Positions 16,941 through 26,088 of a stretch of 64,000 bases of DNA are shown here, one piece after another. This DNA comes from Caenimonas sp. SL110 (GTDB lineage: Bacteria > Pseudomonadota > Gammaproteobacteria > Burkholderiales > Burkholderiaceae_C). Numbering within the stretch: position 1 is the stretch's first letter; each line of letters starts with the position of its first letter. The notes beneath the pieces are model-generated. The model did not search any database and had not been told where the DNA came from. It saw nothing but the letters and a program-made list of their open reading frames with translations. The position numbers and the translations under genes were made by a program. The stretch spans positions 248,001 to 312,000 of the forward strand of contig NZ_JANU01000013.1 of the NCBI RefSeq assembly GCF_001044395.1. The letters run 5' to 3'.

Positions 16941-18422
16941 ATGCCATACATTCAAGAGCAATCCCGCAGTAACACGGTGCCTCATCTCGCTCAGGAGCGG
17001 ACTGCACCGTTTTTGGCGGTTGCTGCGCCACCTGGCAACGTCGGTGCCGAGTCGCCTGACATGCTGGCGGTGCTCCGCGCGTCGCAGGCGCTCAGTTCGG
17101 AGCGCGATGCCGCGCGAATGAGGGCTCGTGTCGAGAAGGTGCTCGGAAGCGTTGTAGGCGCCACCGGGGTTGTTCTGGCATTGTGGGACGAGGATGCCAA
17201 CGACTGGGTGCTGCAGGCCGAAGACGGGTTGGGTGAGTCGGTTCGGGTCGATGCAGCCGGGCATCGGGTGCCCCTGTCGGCATTGCGATGCGCGGAGCAG
17301 GCGGCCGGTCCACTGCTGGTAGGGGACGCCGTCACCGACAGCCGTTTCTCATGCGATTCGTACTTCCAGTCCATGGCGTGCTGCTCCCTGATGGTCGTCC
17401 CGATCCTGCACAGGGGCGCAGCACGGGCCATGCTCATACTTGAAAACAACCGCAGTCGGGACGCGTTCAGTGCGGCGCGACTCGATGCTGTGATGATGAT
17501 CGCCGGGCAGCTGGCAGTCTCGCTTGAAAACGCACAGCTGTATGAACGGCTTGAGCGCAAGGTCACCGCGCAGACGCAGCAACTGCTTGAAGCGCAGTCT
17601 CTGTTGCTGACGGAGGCGCGCCGTGCCGGCATGGCGCAGATCGCGACCAACGTGCTGCACAACGTCGGCAACGTCCTGACCAGCGTCAACGTCTCGGCAC
17701 ATGTCTTGTCTACCCAGGTTTCGCAGTCGCCAGCGTCACGCATAGCCGATCTCGCGCAGCTGCTCAACGATCAGGCCGGGGACCTGGAGGCATTTTTTGC
17801 GCCCGGTGGAAGGGGGCGCGTCCTGCCCCGTTACCTGCGTGAGCTTGCCGACGCGCTGGGTGCTGAAAAAATGCAGTTGCTGGCCGAGCTCAAGCGTCTG
17901 AGCGGCAGCGTCGATCACATCAAGAACGTGGTTGCGATGCAGCAGTCTTACGCCGGGTCCGGGCGGCTGCTCGAGCTGGTGAGCATCGCCGATGTCGTGG
18001 ACGATGCGCTTCGCATGCAGGAAGTTTCGATGTCGCGCCACGGCGTGGAGATCGAACGCAATTACGCACCGGTGGAAGTTGCGGTACTGGACAAGACTCG
18101 CCTGATGCAAATCCTGGTGAACCTGTTCGATAACGCGCGCCAGGCGACGGACGAAACGGCGAGCGAACGATCCGTCGGCGTTAGCGTTCGGCAGGAAATG
18201 GGCTGGTTCGTGGTGAGCATTCGCGACCACGGATGCGGCATTGCCGCCGAGAACCTGGAGCGGATTTTCTCGCACGGCTTCACGACCAAGGCAGACGGTC
18301 ACGGATTCGGGCTCAACAGCTGTGCGGTTGCTGCGCAGGAAATGGGTGGAAGTCTCACTGCTCTCAGCAACGGTCCGGGAACGGGCGCGACATTTGTGTT
18401 GCGGCTTCCCGCGCCGTCTTGA
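16941..18422 (+). CDS. GAF-domain histidine kinase, HNVGN type
   Basis: A 493-residue soluble kinase. A GAF domain spans about residues 60-215 (LRASQALSSERD to VMMIAGQLAVSLENAQLY), then a coiled coil, a dimerisation helix with probable phospho-acceptor His240 in NVLHNVGNVLTSVN, and HATPase_c (LVNLFDNARQA, RDHGCGIAAENLERIFSHGF, GHGFGLNS). It closely resembles the last 460 residues of the giant kinase directly downstream, so one arose from the other. The ATG at 16941 (MPYIQEQ) is preferred over 16878. No cognate regulator is adjacent; the LuxR-type gene at 24590 is the nearest. Confidence 0.88.
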   Translation: MPYIQEQSRSNTVPHLAQERTAPFLAVAAPPGNVGAESPDMLAVLRASQALSSERDAARMRARVEKVLGSVVGATGVVLALWDEDANDWVLQAEDGLGESVRVDAAGHRVPLSALRCAEQAAGPLLVGDAVTDSRFSCDSYFQSMACCSLMVVPILHRGAARAMLILENNRSRDAFSAARLDAVMMIAGQLAVSLENAQLYERLERKVTAQTQQLLEAQSLLLTEARRAGMAQIATNVLHNVGNVLTSVNVSAHVLSTQVSQSPASRIADLAQLLNDQAGDLEAFFAPGGRGRVLPRYLRELADALGAEKMQLLAELKRLSGSVDHIKNVVAMQQSYAGSGRLLELVSIADVVDDALRMQEVSMSRHGVEIERNYAPVEVAVLDKTRLMQILVNLFDNARQATDETASERSVGVSVRQEMGWFVVSIRDHGCGIAAENLERIFSHGFTTKADGHGFGLNSCAVAAQEMGGSLTALSNGPGTGATFVLRLPAPS

Positions 18423-18532
18423 GCGCTGGCGCCTTTCGCCCGCGCTGATGGTCCATGATTGCGCCAGGCGGGGGATAAGCGTGCGGCCTGCTTTGATCCC
18501 ATGATGTCGGTTCAGGCATAGGAGCGCGATGC

Positions 18533-21500
18533 ATGAAGGGCTTGAGGGTCCCCTGGATGGGGGCAGGCGACGAAGGAGAGGGCAGCACTCTCCATGAGAG
18601 CTCGGCCACCCGCGTGGTCCGGCATGGCGCTGGCAATGAGGGTGTCATCTGCAAGTCCGCGTTGGGTAGCAACGCGATCCAGCGGGTTCGCGACGAAAAA
18701 CTGGTATTGCTTCGTCTCGCCGATGTAGAAGGTGTGGTGCGTCTGGCTGATGGCCCTCACCCGCCCGATGTATTGGTTCTACGTGATTGCGGTGGCGTGC
18801 CTTTGACCCAGCTGCTAGGCAGCGGACCGCTCGAGCCGGCGTTGCTCCTGCGGCTGGCCACGAAACTGGCGCAGTCCGTCGGTGCCATGCACCAAGCAGG
18901 CGTCATCCATCGTGACATCAACCCCTCCAACATCCTTTTGTCGAACGCTGGGGAGCCCGTTCTGATCGATTTCGACAGGGCGATGTTTGCGGGCCAGCGT
19001 CCTGCGACCACCCGCATCGAGAGCATCGTAGGCACCTTGGGCTACCTGGCTCCAGAGCAGACGGGGCGCACCGGTCATCTTGTCGATCAACGCGCCGATC
19101 TTTATGCGCTTGGCGCTAGCCTCTATGAGATGGCCACTGGCCGCCCGCCATTCGAGGGAGCCGATGCGCTACAACTGATTCGGGACCACCTCGTGCGCGA
19201 GCCGAGCGCACCCTCGCTCATCGATTCGCATGTGCCACAGGGCTTCTCTGACATTGTCTTGCGCTTGCTTGCGAAGACCCCGGAGCAGCGATACCAGAGC
19301 GCAGACGGCCTGCTGCATGACTTGAGGCGGCTGCGACTGGAAATTGGCGAAGGACGCAGCAGCAGCTTTGAACTGGGGGAGCGCGATTTTGCCGTGCGCA
19401 TCGCCGCACCGGCGCGACTGGTGGGTCGCGATGCGGAACTTGCCACGCTGCGAGCCGCACTTGCAAATGCGAGGGTGGGTTCCCAGCGCACCGTATTGAT
19501 CGAGGGTTCCGCGGGGGTCGGCAAGACCGCGTTGATCAACAGCCTTCGTCCCGACGTGACAGCCGCGGGCGGCTGGTTCGTCCATGGAAAAGTTGACCAG
19601 TACCACCGCGAGGGCGCGACGGCGGGTGTGATGACCCAGGCGTTGAGGGCGCTTGGCCGAATGTTGCTGGCGCAGGCAGGCACCAATTGGACCGAGGATC
19701 GCAAGCGCATCCTGTTGAGCCTGGGAGTTCGTGCTGGCGTGATGACCCGGGTTCTTCCAGAATTCGCGCTGCTGCTCGGTCCCCAGCCCGAAGTGCCCGA
19801 GATCGATCCGCGCCAGGCCGAATTGCAGCTGCATCAGGCAACCATAGACCTGCTCGGAGCCATCGCATCTGCCGAGCGCCCGCTGGTCATCGTGCTGGAT
19901 GACCTGCAGTGGGCTCCTGCGTTGTCGCTGCGTGGTTTTGAAAGTCTTATGACTGACGCTTCGTTGCGTGGTGTGTTGCTGGTGGGTGCGTATCGGGGGG
20001 CTGAAGCTGACGCAGAACATGCTCTTGAACCGATGATCCGGCGATGGAACCAGCAACCGCAACGGCCAGTCCACCTCGCCCTCGACAACCTTGGTGAGGA
20101 GGGGGTTGCCGGCCTGGTCGGGCAGATGCTTCGATTGCCGGAAGATGAGGCCAGAAGATTGGGCGCTGCCGTCGGAGCGCTGACAGGCGGCAATCCGCTC
20201 GACACGGTGGAGATGGTCAACACATTGCGCAGGGACGGCCTGCTGGGCATGCGCGAGCATGGCTGGCACTGGGACGAACACGCCATCAGGCGCTTTGTCG
20301 GCAAGGGCAATCTGGTGGATCTGCTGGCCGCTCGCATCGCTCGTCTGCCGCCGGCTTCACGTGAGCTTCTGGAGTTCATGAGCTGCCTTGGCAACGCAGT
20401 GGATTTCCAGTTGCTTCGCATTGCCGTCAACGTCAGCGACGTCGAACTTCACGAGCGTGCGCGACCCGCGCTCGACGACGGCCTGCTCACAAGGGCAACG
20501 CTGGGCGAGCAGAAGATACTGGAGTTCCGCCATGATCGCGTCCAGCAGGCTGTGCTGGGGGCGATGAATGATGCTCGACGCGCCCAGCGGCAGCTCGCAA
20601 TGGCCCGTCATCTTGCAGGCGAGATGAACTACGCTGGCGAAGCCGCGCAGCAATATCTCGCATGCGTCGGCGAGCTCATCCAGCCTGATGAGCAGCGTCA
20701 GGCGGCCAATCTCTTTTGCGCACTGGCGGCGAAACTCGCCAGAGCCGCGATTCACCTTCTGGCCGAACGATACCTCGCGGCTGCCAGTGCACTTTTTGAT
20801 GCAATCGACGACCCAGCAGATGCGTTTCAGCGCGGTACGGTCGATGCCAGTCGCCACGCCTCGCTTTACTGCCTGGGGTGCCTCGACGAGGCAGATGCCT
20901 GCTTTGCCGCGGTGCGTGCTCGGGTGTCAGATCCGCTTGCGCTGGTTGAACCGGCATGTCTTCAAATGCGAAGCCTCGACATGCGCGGCCGGATGGAAGA
21001 GTCGATGCAACTGGGCCTGCAGCTTCTGGCGCAACTTGGACTGCAGGCGCCGCCGGGTTACGCCACACCTGACACGGAGCAGCGCCTTGGTGCCCTGGGT
21101 GAGTGGATATTGCACGACAGCCAGGTCCAGGCCGCAGCGCGCCCCCAGATCCAGGCCCCACGCCTGCTGGGCATTGCCAAACTGCTGGGTCGCACGGTGC
21201 GCTCTGCGCTGGTTCGTTTCGACACCAAAGCCATCGTGTGGCTGCTACTGCAATGCCAGCGGCTTTGGGCAGAGCACGGTACCTGTCCGGAACTTGTGAG
21301 CTGTCTCGGACGTTTGTGCGGCATGTTGATCATCCGGCAGGACTATCGAACCGGATGCAGCCTGGCACACCATGTACTGCAGGTCGGCCAGGCCATGGGC
21401 TACGAGCCGCAGACATCAGAAGCGCGGTTCGTCTACGCGACGTATGCGTGTCACTGGATGGAACCGGTCGAAGAGATGCTCCGGCAATCAACCCTGGCGT

Positions 21501-23872
21501 TCGAGGGCCTGCAGCATGGTGGAGATGCCTCTTATGCGTGCTATGGCCATCTGGTCCTTTTCACTGCCCTGGTAGAGATCGCACCCACTATCGACGCGAC
21601 CCTCGAGGAGCTGGATGCTGGCATCGCGCTGTGCCAGCGCACGGGAAACCTTCATGCCGCCGCGCTCCATGCCAGCTTGCGGCAGGCGCTTCGCTCGCTT
21701 CGAGGGCTCACGCAGCCGACGGGCAGCTATGACGACGCGCAATATAACGAAGCGGATTTTCTCGCCCGAATGGGCAGGTTGCCTTTCGTCAGAAACGCCG
21801 TGGCGGAGTGCCGTGCCATGCATGCGCTGATCATGGGCGATGCGCACGAGTTGAGTCGAAATGCAGATGCGGGGCTGGCGACCCTTGAAAACCTGGCCGG
21901 TTACTACATGACCGTCTACGGCCACTTCTTTGTGGCGATGGCGCGGGCCTGGGAACTGCAGGGGCAGCCTGCCGGCGAAAAGCAGCAGGCCCAGCTGGCC
22001 GAACTGGAAATGTGTCGCAGCTGGCTTGCCGCCCGCGCGGCCGACCAGCCCTATAACTTCCTGCATTTGCAGCTCCTGGTCGAAGCGGAACAGGCTTGGG
22101 CCACAGGCAACTTGTGGAGAGCCGCCGAGGCATTCGATGCTGCGGTGGTCCAGGCTGAAATGCGCGACCGCCCCTGGCATCGATGCGTGATCCTCGAACG
22201 CGCGGGCCTGTTTCACCTGGACCGCGGACTCTCGCACGCGGGCCGTCAGTTGCTCGGGGATGCGTGCGATCGATATCGCTTGTGGGGCGCGCAGGTCAAG
22301 GTTGCACAGCTGGAGCGGGATCACGCATTCCTGCTTGGGCAGGTGCCGGGTGAAAACCCGGCATCGGCACTCGCGCCCGGTCCGGGCGAGTCCGCCAATC
22401 GCAGGGCTCAGTCCGAAAGCGGCGAAGGGGCGGGCACCGGCTCTTCAAGGGACAGCAACGGCGTGTCTTCGGACGCGTTGGACTTGATGGGCGTGTTGCG
22501 CGCGTCGCAGGCGCTCAGCTCCGAGACAAGCCTGGAGCGGTTGATGGCGAGGGTGACCGAAGTGCTGGCAGCGCTCAGTGGGGCCACCAAGGTGCAGGTG
22601 CTGTCGTGGAGCGAGGGCCAGTGGTGGCTGCTGGCCCCTGCACCGGGACAGGCATCGATCACGATGACGCAGGCGGGCGAGCAGGGCTTGCTGCCGGTTT
22701 CGGCGGTGGGATATGCCGAGCGCACAGGTGAAGCACTCGTGGTTGACGATGCGCCCCACGACGACCGGTTCGCGCGCGATCCTTACTTCGCGGGCATCGC
22801 GCTTTGCTCGCTGCTGGTCGCGCCGATCGCCAGCCAGGGCTCGGCGCGCTCGATGTTGTTGCTTGAAAACCGCCTGGGTCGCGCCGCATTCAATGCACAG
22901 CGGCTTGATGCGGTCATGCTCATCGCGGGACAGCTGACGGTCTCGCTGGCCAACGCGCAGCTGTATGCAAGCCTTGAGCAGCGGGTTCAGGTGCGCACCC
23001 GGGAACTGGAGCAAACACAGGCGCAACTCGTGACGACCGCCAGAAAAGCCGGCATGGCAGAGATTGCCAACAACGTCCTGCATAACGTGGGCAATGTGCT
23101 CAACAGCGTCAACGTTTCAGCGAGCATCGTCAGGCGAACGATCGGCAATTCGCGCATCGACGGGTTGACCCGCGCGGTAGATCTCATGAACGAGCACGAA
23201 CACGACCTGGCGGACTTCATGGGGCACGACCCGAGGGGGAAGGCGCTGCGAGGCTACCTGAATGGGCTGGTGGGAGCGCTTCGCACCGAACGTGATGACG
23301 TGCTGGGGGATCTTGACCGGCTGTCGCGCAGCGTAGAGCACATCACATACGTGGTGGCCAACCAGCAATCGCATGCAGGACCTTCCAGCGTGGTGGAAAG
23401 CGCGCAGCCGCACGAACTGCTGGAGGAGGCTCTGCACCTGAGCGCAGAGGCGATCGATCGTTATGGAGTGATCATCGAGCGCCGCTACGACCCGGTGCCC
23501 GCGCTGGAACTGGACCGGCAGCGGCTGCTGCAGATACTGGTGAACCTGATCGGCAATGCGGCGCAGGCGATGGAGAGACTCCCCCCGCCTGAGCGACGGC
23601 TGACTCTGGGCGTCACCACGAGCCAAAGTGGTGCCGGGGGAGAAGTCGAGCGACTGCTCATCACCGTGCGGGACCACGGCGAGGGCATCGCACAAGAAAA
23701 CCTGACCCGAATATTCGCCCACGGGTTCACGACCCGCAAGGCCGGGCATGGCTTTGGCTTGCACAGCAGCGCATTGGCCGCCATGGAAATGGGGGCGACC
23801 CTGGCGGCCCATAGCGATGGCCCCGGGATGGGTGCAACCTTCACATTCGACTTGCCGCTCGATTGGAACTGA
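18533..23872 (+). CDS. Giant Ser/Thr kinase-ATPase-GAF-histidine kinase
   Basis: A 1779-residue cytoplasmic signalling protein. Residues about 25-285 form a Hanks-type kinase: probable Lys41, catalytic HRDINPSN (126-133) and LAPEQTGR, but the metal-binding DFG reads DFD (146-148) and the glycine loop is weak. An AAA/STAND-type ATPase follows (about 300-590; P-loop GSAGVGKTAL, Walker B VIVLDDLQW). A long helical, TPR-like region (about 590-1290) leads to a GAF domain (about 1330-1480), then His1517 in NVLHNVGNVLNSVN and HATPase_c (LVNLIGNAAQAM, RDHGEGIAQENLTRIFAHGF). This architecture is known from large bacterial signalling proteins of unknown input. AGGAG precedes the ATG. A T3SS-type promoter begins at its stop codon. 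Confidence 0.9.
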   Translation: MKGLRVPWMGAGDEGEGSTLHESSATRVVRHGAGNEGVICKSALGSNAIQRVRDEKLVLLRLADVEGVVRLADGPHPPDVLVLRDCGGVPLTQLLGSGPLEPALLLRLATKLAQSVGAMHQAGVIHRDINPSNILLSNAGEPVLIDFDRAMFAGQRPATTRIESIVGTLGYLAPEQTGRTGHLVDQRADLYALGASLYEMATGRPPFEGADALQLIRDHLVREPSAPSLIDSHVPQGFSDIVLRLLAKTPEQRYQSADGLLHDLRRLRLEIGEGRSSSFELGERDFAVRIAAPARLVGRDAELATLRAALANARVGSQRTVLIEGSAGVGKTALINSLRPDVTAAGGWFVHGKVDQYHREGATAGVMTQALRALGRMLLAQAGTNWTEDRKRILLSLGVRAGVMTRVLPEFALLLGPQPEVPEIDPRQAELQLHQATIDLLGAIASAERPLVIVLDDLQWAPALSLRGFESLMTDASLRGVLLVGAYRGAEADAEHALEPMIRRWNQQPQRPVHLALDNLGEEGVAGLVGQMLRLPEDEARRLGAAVGALTGGNPLDTVEMVNTLRRDGLLGMREHGWHWDEHAIRRFVGKGNLVDLLAARIARLPPASRELLEFMSCLGNAVDFQLLRIAVNVSDVELHERARPALDDGLLTRATLGEQKILEFRHDRVQQAVLGAMNDARRAQRQLAMARHLAGEMNYAGEAAQQYLACVGELIQPDEQRQAANLFCALAAKLARAAIHLLAERYLAAASALFDAIDDPADAFQRGTVDASRHASLYCLGCLDEADACFAAVRARVSDPLALVEPACLQMRSLDMRGRMEESMQLGLQLLAQLGLQAPPGYATPDTEQRLGALGEWILHDSQVQAAARPQIQAPRLLGIAKLLGRTVRSALVRFDTKAIVWLLLQCQRLWAEHGTCPELVSCLGRLCGMLIIRQDYRTGCSLAHHVLQVGQAMGYEPQTSEARFVYATYACHWMEPVEEMLRQSTLAFEGLQHGGDASYACYGHLVLFTALVEIAPTIDATLEELDAGIALCQRTGNLHAAALHASLRQALRSLRGLTQPTGSYDDAQYNEADFLARMGRLPFVRNAVAECRAMHALIMGDAHELSRNADAGLATLENLAGYYMTVYGHFFVAMARAWELQGQPAGEKQQAQLAELEMCRSWLAARAADQPYNFLHLQLLVEAEQAWATGNLWRAAEAFDAAVVQAEMRDRPWHRCVILERAGLFHLDRGLSHAGRQLLGDACDRYRLWGAQVKVAQLERDHAFLLGQVPGENPASALAPGPGESANRRAQSESGEGAGTGSSRDSNGVSSDALDLMGVLRASQALSSETSLERLMARVTEVLAALSGATKVQVLSWSEGQWWLLAPAPGQASITMTQAGEQGLLPVSAVGYAERTGEALVVDDAPHDDRFARDPYFAGIALCSLLVAPIASQGSARSMLLLENRLGRAAFNAQRLDAVMLIAGQLTVSLANAQLYASLEQRVQVRTRELEQTQAQLVTTARKAGMAEIANNVLHNVGNVLNSVNVSASIVRRTIGNSRIDGLTRAVDLMNEHEHDLADFMGHDPRGKALRGYLNGLVGALRTERDDVLGDLDRLSRSVEHITYVVANQQSHAGPSSVVESAQPHELLEEALHLSAEAIDRYGVIIERRYDPVPALELDRQRLLQILVNLIGNAAQAMERLPPPERRLTLGVTTSQSGAGGEVERLLITVRDHGEGIAQENLTRIFAHGFTTRKAGHGFGLHSSALAAMEMGATLAAHSDGPGMGATFTFDLPLDWN

Positions 23873-23892
23873 TTGCAGGCACGCGTTACTTA
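23865..23892 (+). promoter_or_regulatory. hrp-box-like ECF promoter for chaperone gene
   Basis: GGAACT (23865-23870), 15-base spacer, TTACTTA (23886-23892). It differs at one position per half from the best sites in this locus. It overlaps the stop of the giant kinase and lies 51 bp upstream of the chaperone ATG at 23944, so that gene can be transcribed with the T3SS rather than with the kinase. Confidence 0.65.
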
Positions 23893-23943
23893 CTCCTGAG
23901 TCGATGCCTTTTCGATCGAACCGTGACAAACCAGGAGAAACTG

Positions 23944-24399
23944 ATGGATGCCGACCAACTCATTCAATCCCTTGGCCTGACGCTGGGCCTGCCGAACCTG
24001 CGATTCGACGCGCACGGTTGCGCGCGACTGGCCATTGAAGGCGCGCCGGCGTTGAACCTGGAGCGAGACGCTTCCGGTGGGTTGCATCTCTACAGCGTTC
24101 TTTGTCCCATCCCGCCGGACGGCCGGGAAGCCGTCTATTCGCAACTCCTGCAGGGCAACCTGTTCGGCACAGCCACGGCAGGCGCATCACTGGCTGTCGA
24201 TGAGCTGCACGGTGAAATCGTGCTATGCGACAACGTAAAAGCCGAGCAGGCCAGCGCCCAGACATTTGCCACTCAGGTCGAAGCTTTCGTTGCGGCCGCC
24301 GAAGACTGGCAGGGGCGTCTGAGCACAGCGCCGTCGCAAGCGCGCAGCCCGGCATCGCAGGCGGCGCCCCGCATGATGGACCATTTCATTCGGGGTTGA
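23944..24399 (+). CDS. CesT/SycN-like type III secretion chaperone
   Basis: A 151-residue acidic protein with the class I chaperone pattern. An N-terminal helix (ADQLIQSLGLTLGLPNLRFD) is followed by strands (CARLAIEG, LNLERDASGGLHLYSVL, GASLAVDELHGEIVLCDNV) and a C-terminal helix (FVAAAEDWQGRL). It ends in a flexible Ser/Ala/Gln tail. Such dimers bind the N-terminus of a secreted effector or apparatus protein. I chose the ATG at 23944 (GGAGAAACTG upstream) over 23863, which lies in the preceding gene. It has its own hrp-box-like promoter, and its client is not adjacent, so the partner must be elsewhere. Confidence 0.78.
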   Translation: MDADQLIQSLGLTLGLPNLRFDAHGCARLAIEGAPALNLERDASGGLHLYSVLCPIPPDGREAVYSQLLQGNLFGTATAGASLAVDELHGEIVLCDNVKAEQASAQTFATQVEAFVAAAEDWQGRLSTAPSQARSPASQAAPRMMDHFIRG

Positions 24400-24589
24400 G
24401 CCCAATTCACTTGATGGAAAGCAGTGAGAAGCGGTAAAAGTGCTCGCAAGCGGACAGCAGACAACCCGCTGACTCCCCACCCAAGACCATCGTCTGATTC
24501 GCAGGACCCTCGTTCTCCGTATTGTTCGCTTTAGGGGAGCAACAAACGACGGACCTGTTCACGTCGTGTGCCAGCAGGTCGGGGGCCAA

Positions 24590-25387
24590 ATGTTGTTCAT
24601 GCAAGAAGTCGTTCCAGAAACGCAAACCAATTCACCGGCCCTCGATGGGCTGACCGTGTTGATCGCAGATGCGCAGCACCTCGTGCGGGGTGGCCTGAAG
24701 ATGTGCGTGGAAGCAGTCGACCACGACGTCGCTGTGCTCGAAGCGGACACGCTCGTATCGGCTGTCGAGACCTTCCGCAGTTGCCCTGAAATCGACCTGG
24801 TGTTGCTCGATCTGGCCATGACCGGCTTGCACGGCTCGTCGGCGCTTGAAAGCTTCATGCAGCACTGCCCCCATGCCCGCGTTGTTGTCGTCTCCTCGAC
24901 GCACGACATGAAGTCCGTCCAAGGCGCTCTCGCCAAAGGCGTGCGTGGCTTCCTTCCCAAGAATGCAGGTCGGTCTGCGTTCGTCAACGCCATTCGCTTC
25001 GTTCTTGGCGGCGGCATCTATATCCCCGCAGAAGCGTTGTTGCCCGAAGGCACGCCAATCCCGGCAGCCCAGCCCAATTCGACAAGCCAGGCGCTCGAGC
25101 CCGCGCTCACGCCGGAACAGATTGCCCGAGGCCGCGCCGCGGCATTACGCGGCGCGAGATTGACAGCACGCCAGATCGACGTCTTGGCCCAATTGCTCGA
25201 TGGCAAGGCCAACAAGCAGATCTGCCGCGAGCTGAACCTGGCTATGGGTACTGTCAAGTGCCATGTAGGCGCGATCCTCGGCGCGCTCGAAGTCAACAGC
25301 CGCGCTGAGGCCATTGCCGCCGCCAACAAACGTGGTTGGCGCGAATGGCTGATTGAGCCGCGTTCGCAGGGCCGCCACCACGCCTGA
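24590..25387 (+). CDS. LuxR/NarL-family response regulator
   Basis: A 265-residue regulator with a receiver (VLIADAQHLVRGG; Asp in LVLLDLAMTG; Lys in FLPKNAG) and a C-terminal LuxR helix-turn-helix (LTARQIDVLAQLLDGKANKQ, then LAMGTVKCHVGAILGAL). A Pro/Gln-rich linker of about 50 residues joins the domains. The ATG at 24590 is preferred; 24566 (GTG) and 24599 are alternatives. It stands between the signalling island and sctF. It is a candidate output for the GAF kinases upstream and a candidate controller of the T3SS, but this rests on position only. Confidence 0.85.
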   Translation: MLFMQEVVPETQTNSPALDGLTVLIADAQHLVRGGLKMCVEAVDHDVAVLEADTLVSAVETFRSCPEIDLVLLDLAMTGLHGSSALESFMQHCPHARVVVVSSTHDMKSVQGALAKGVRGFLPKNAGRSAFVNAIRFVLGGGIYIPAEALLPEGTPIPAAQPNSTSQALEPALTPEQIARGRAAALRGARLTARQIDVLAQLLDGKANKQICRELNLAMGTVKCHVGAILGALEVNSRAEAIAAANKRGWREWLIEPRSQGRHHA

Positions 25388-25446
25388 TGCGGCGGAGCCT
25401 CTTTTCTGCAGGCTCCGTATAAATCCTGACAATTGAACTTGATGTC

Positions 25447-25506
25447 GCATCACGCAGCATGCGTGATGCATGTGCGCGAGCGAGCTGCAGGGCCGCGCGT
25501 GCGGCC
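25447..25506. terminator. Two hairpins between convergent genes
   Basis: A 9-bp stem GCATCACGC (25447-25455) pairs with GCGTGATGC (25461-25469) across a 5-base loop. A 6-bp stem GGCCGC pairs with GCGGCC at 25491-25506. They lie between the convergent regulator (ends 25387) and sctF (ends 25542). No U-run follows, so termination strength is uncertain. Confidence 0.45.
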
Positions 25507-25541
25507 GCTGAGGGGTGATAGCCCAGAGAACCGGACTTCAG

Positions 25542-25766
25542 TCAGAACTTCTGACAGACACCTTTGAGTGTGTCGGCGCGCTCTTTCAGGACCGCGCTGA
25601 AGACTGCCGTCAGCGTGCTGTTGATGGCCAGAAGCGCCTGGAATTTCAGCAGATCCGCAGCCGTTGAGGATGGACCCAGCAGTGCGTACGCCGCATCGAG
25701 TTCCGCTTCGGTCGGATCGATGATCGCACCTGCAGTTGTTGCGACTTCATTGAGGGTGAGTGCCAT
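25542..25766 (-). CDS. sctF: T3SS needle protein
   Basis: A 74-residue helical-hairpin protein. The C-terminal helix ADLLKFQALLAINSTLTAVF followed by SAVLKERADTLKGVCQKF has the needle-subunit pattern, including the final Q-K/N-F. It polymerises into the hollow extracellular needle. Gene order sctD, yscE-like, sctF on this strand is the same as yscD-yscE-yscF in Yersinia. A GGAG ribosome-binding site precedes the ATG. A strong hrp-box-like promoter lies 35 bp upstream, giving the needle gene its own transcript as well as read-through. Confidence 0.88.
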   Translation of the reverse strand: MALTLNEVATTAGAIIDPTEAELDAAYALLGPSSTAADLLKFQALLAINSTLTAVFSAVLKERADTLKGVCQKF

Positions 25767-25800
25767 CAGAATTCTCCTGTGGTGGGTTGGGGTATGAAAA

Positions 25801-25828
25801 TGAGTGACTGGCCGTCGACATTAGTTCC
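25801..25828 (-). promoter_or_regulatory. hrp-box-like ECF promoter for sctF
   Basis: On the minus strand: GGAACT (25828-25823), 15-base spacer, TCACTCA (25807-25801). It overlaps the 3' end of the upstream gene and leaves 34 bp to the sctF ATG. Spacer and both halves match the other sites of this locus. Confidence 0.72.
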
Positions 25829-26054
25829 GGCCATTGCCCGATTGCGGCAATGTTTCGATGATTCGTATGGCGGCCGACACCGCGAGCGTCGAGGCCTCCA
25901 GGCGCTTGAACACTTCACGGTCGCAAAGCGCGCGCTGCGCAGTCAGGCAGCCGTTGTGCAGTTCCCGTAGCTGGGCGAGCACCTCGGTGCGGCGCTTGCC
26001 GGTTGCATCATCTTGCAATTCAGAATGCAGCTCGAGCAGATGGGGATCGTTCAT
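25821..26054 (-). CDS. YscE-like needle co-chaperone
   Basis: A 77-residue, helix-only protein (LLELHSELQDDATGKRRTEV, QLRELHNGCLTAQRAL, REVFKRLEASTLAVSAAIRI). The size, LxxLExxL-x-D-x-x-G-x-x-R pattern and position between sctD and sctF match the YscE/EscE/PscE family. With the TPR protein YscG, that family keeps needle subunits soluble before export. The ATG at 26054 is chosen because upstream sequence is inside sctD, but no Shine-Dalgarno sequence is visible and a candidate -10 element ends only 6 bp before it. Confidence comes mainly from synteny. Confidence 0.72.
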   Translation of the reverse strand: MNDPHLLELHSELQDDATGKRRTEVLAQLRELHNGCLTAQRALCDREVFKRLEASTLAVSAAIRIIETLPQSGNGRN

Positions 26055-26060
26055 GTTGAT

Positions 26061-26088
26061 TGAGTAACCAGAATTGGCGGAGAGTTCA
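26061..26088 (-). promoter_or_regulatory. Weaker hrp-box-like element before the yscE-like gene
   Basis: On the minus strand: TGAACT (26088-26083), 15-base spacer, TTACTCA (26067-26061). The -10 half is perfect and the -35 half has two changes from GGAACC. The -10 half ends 6 bp before the ATG at 26054, so a transcript from it would be nearly leaderless. It may be real or a chance match. Confidence 0.4.

Noticed and set aside
24504..24531. GGACCC-N15-TTCGCTT upstream of the response regulator at 24590 as another hrp-box-like site.
   Set aside because: The -35 half has one change, but the -10 half lacks the AC core shared by all other sites.
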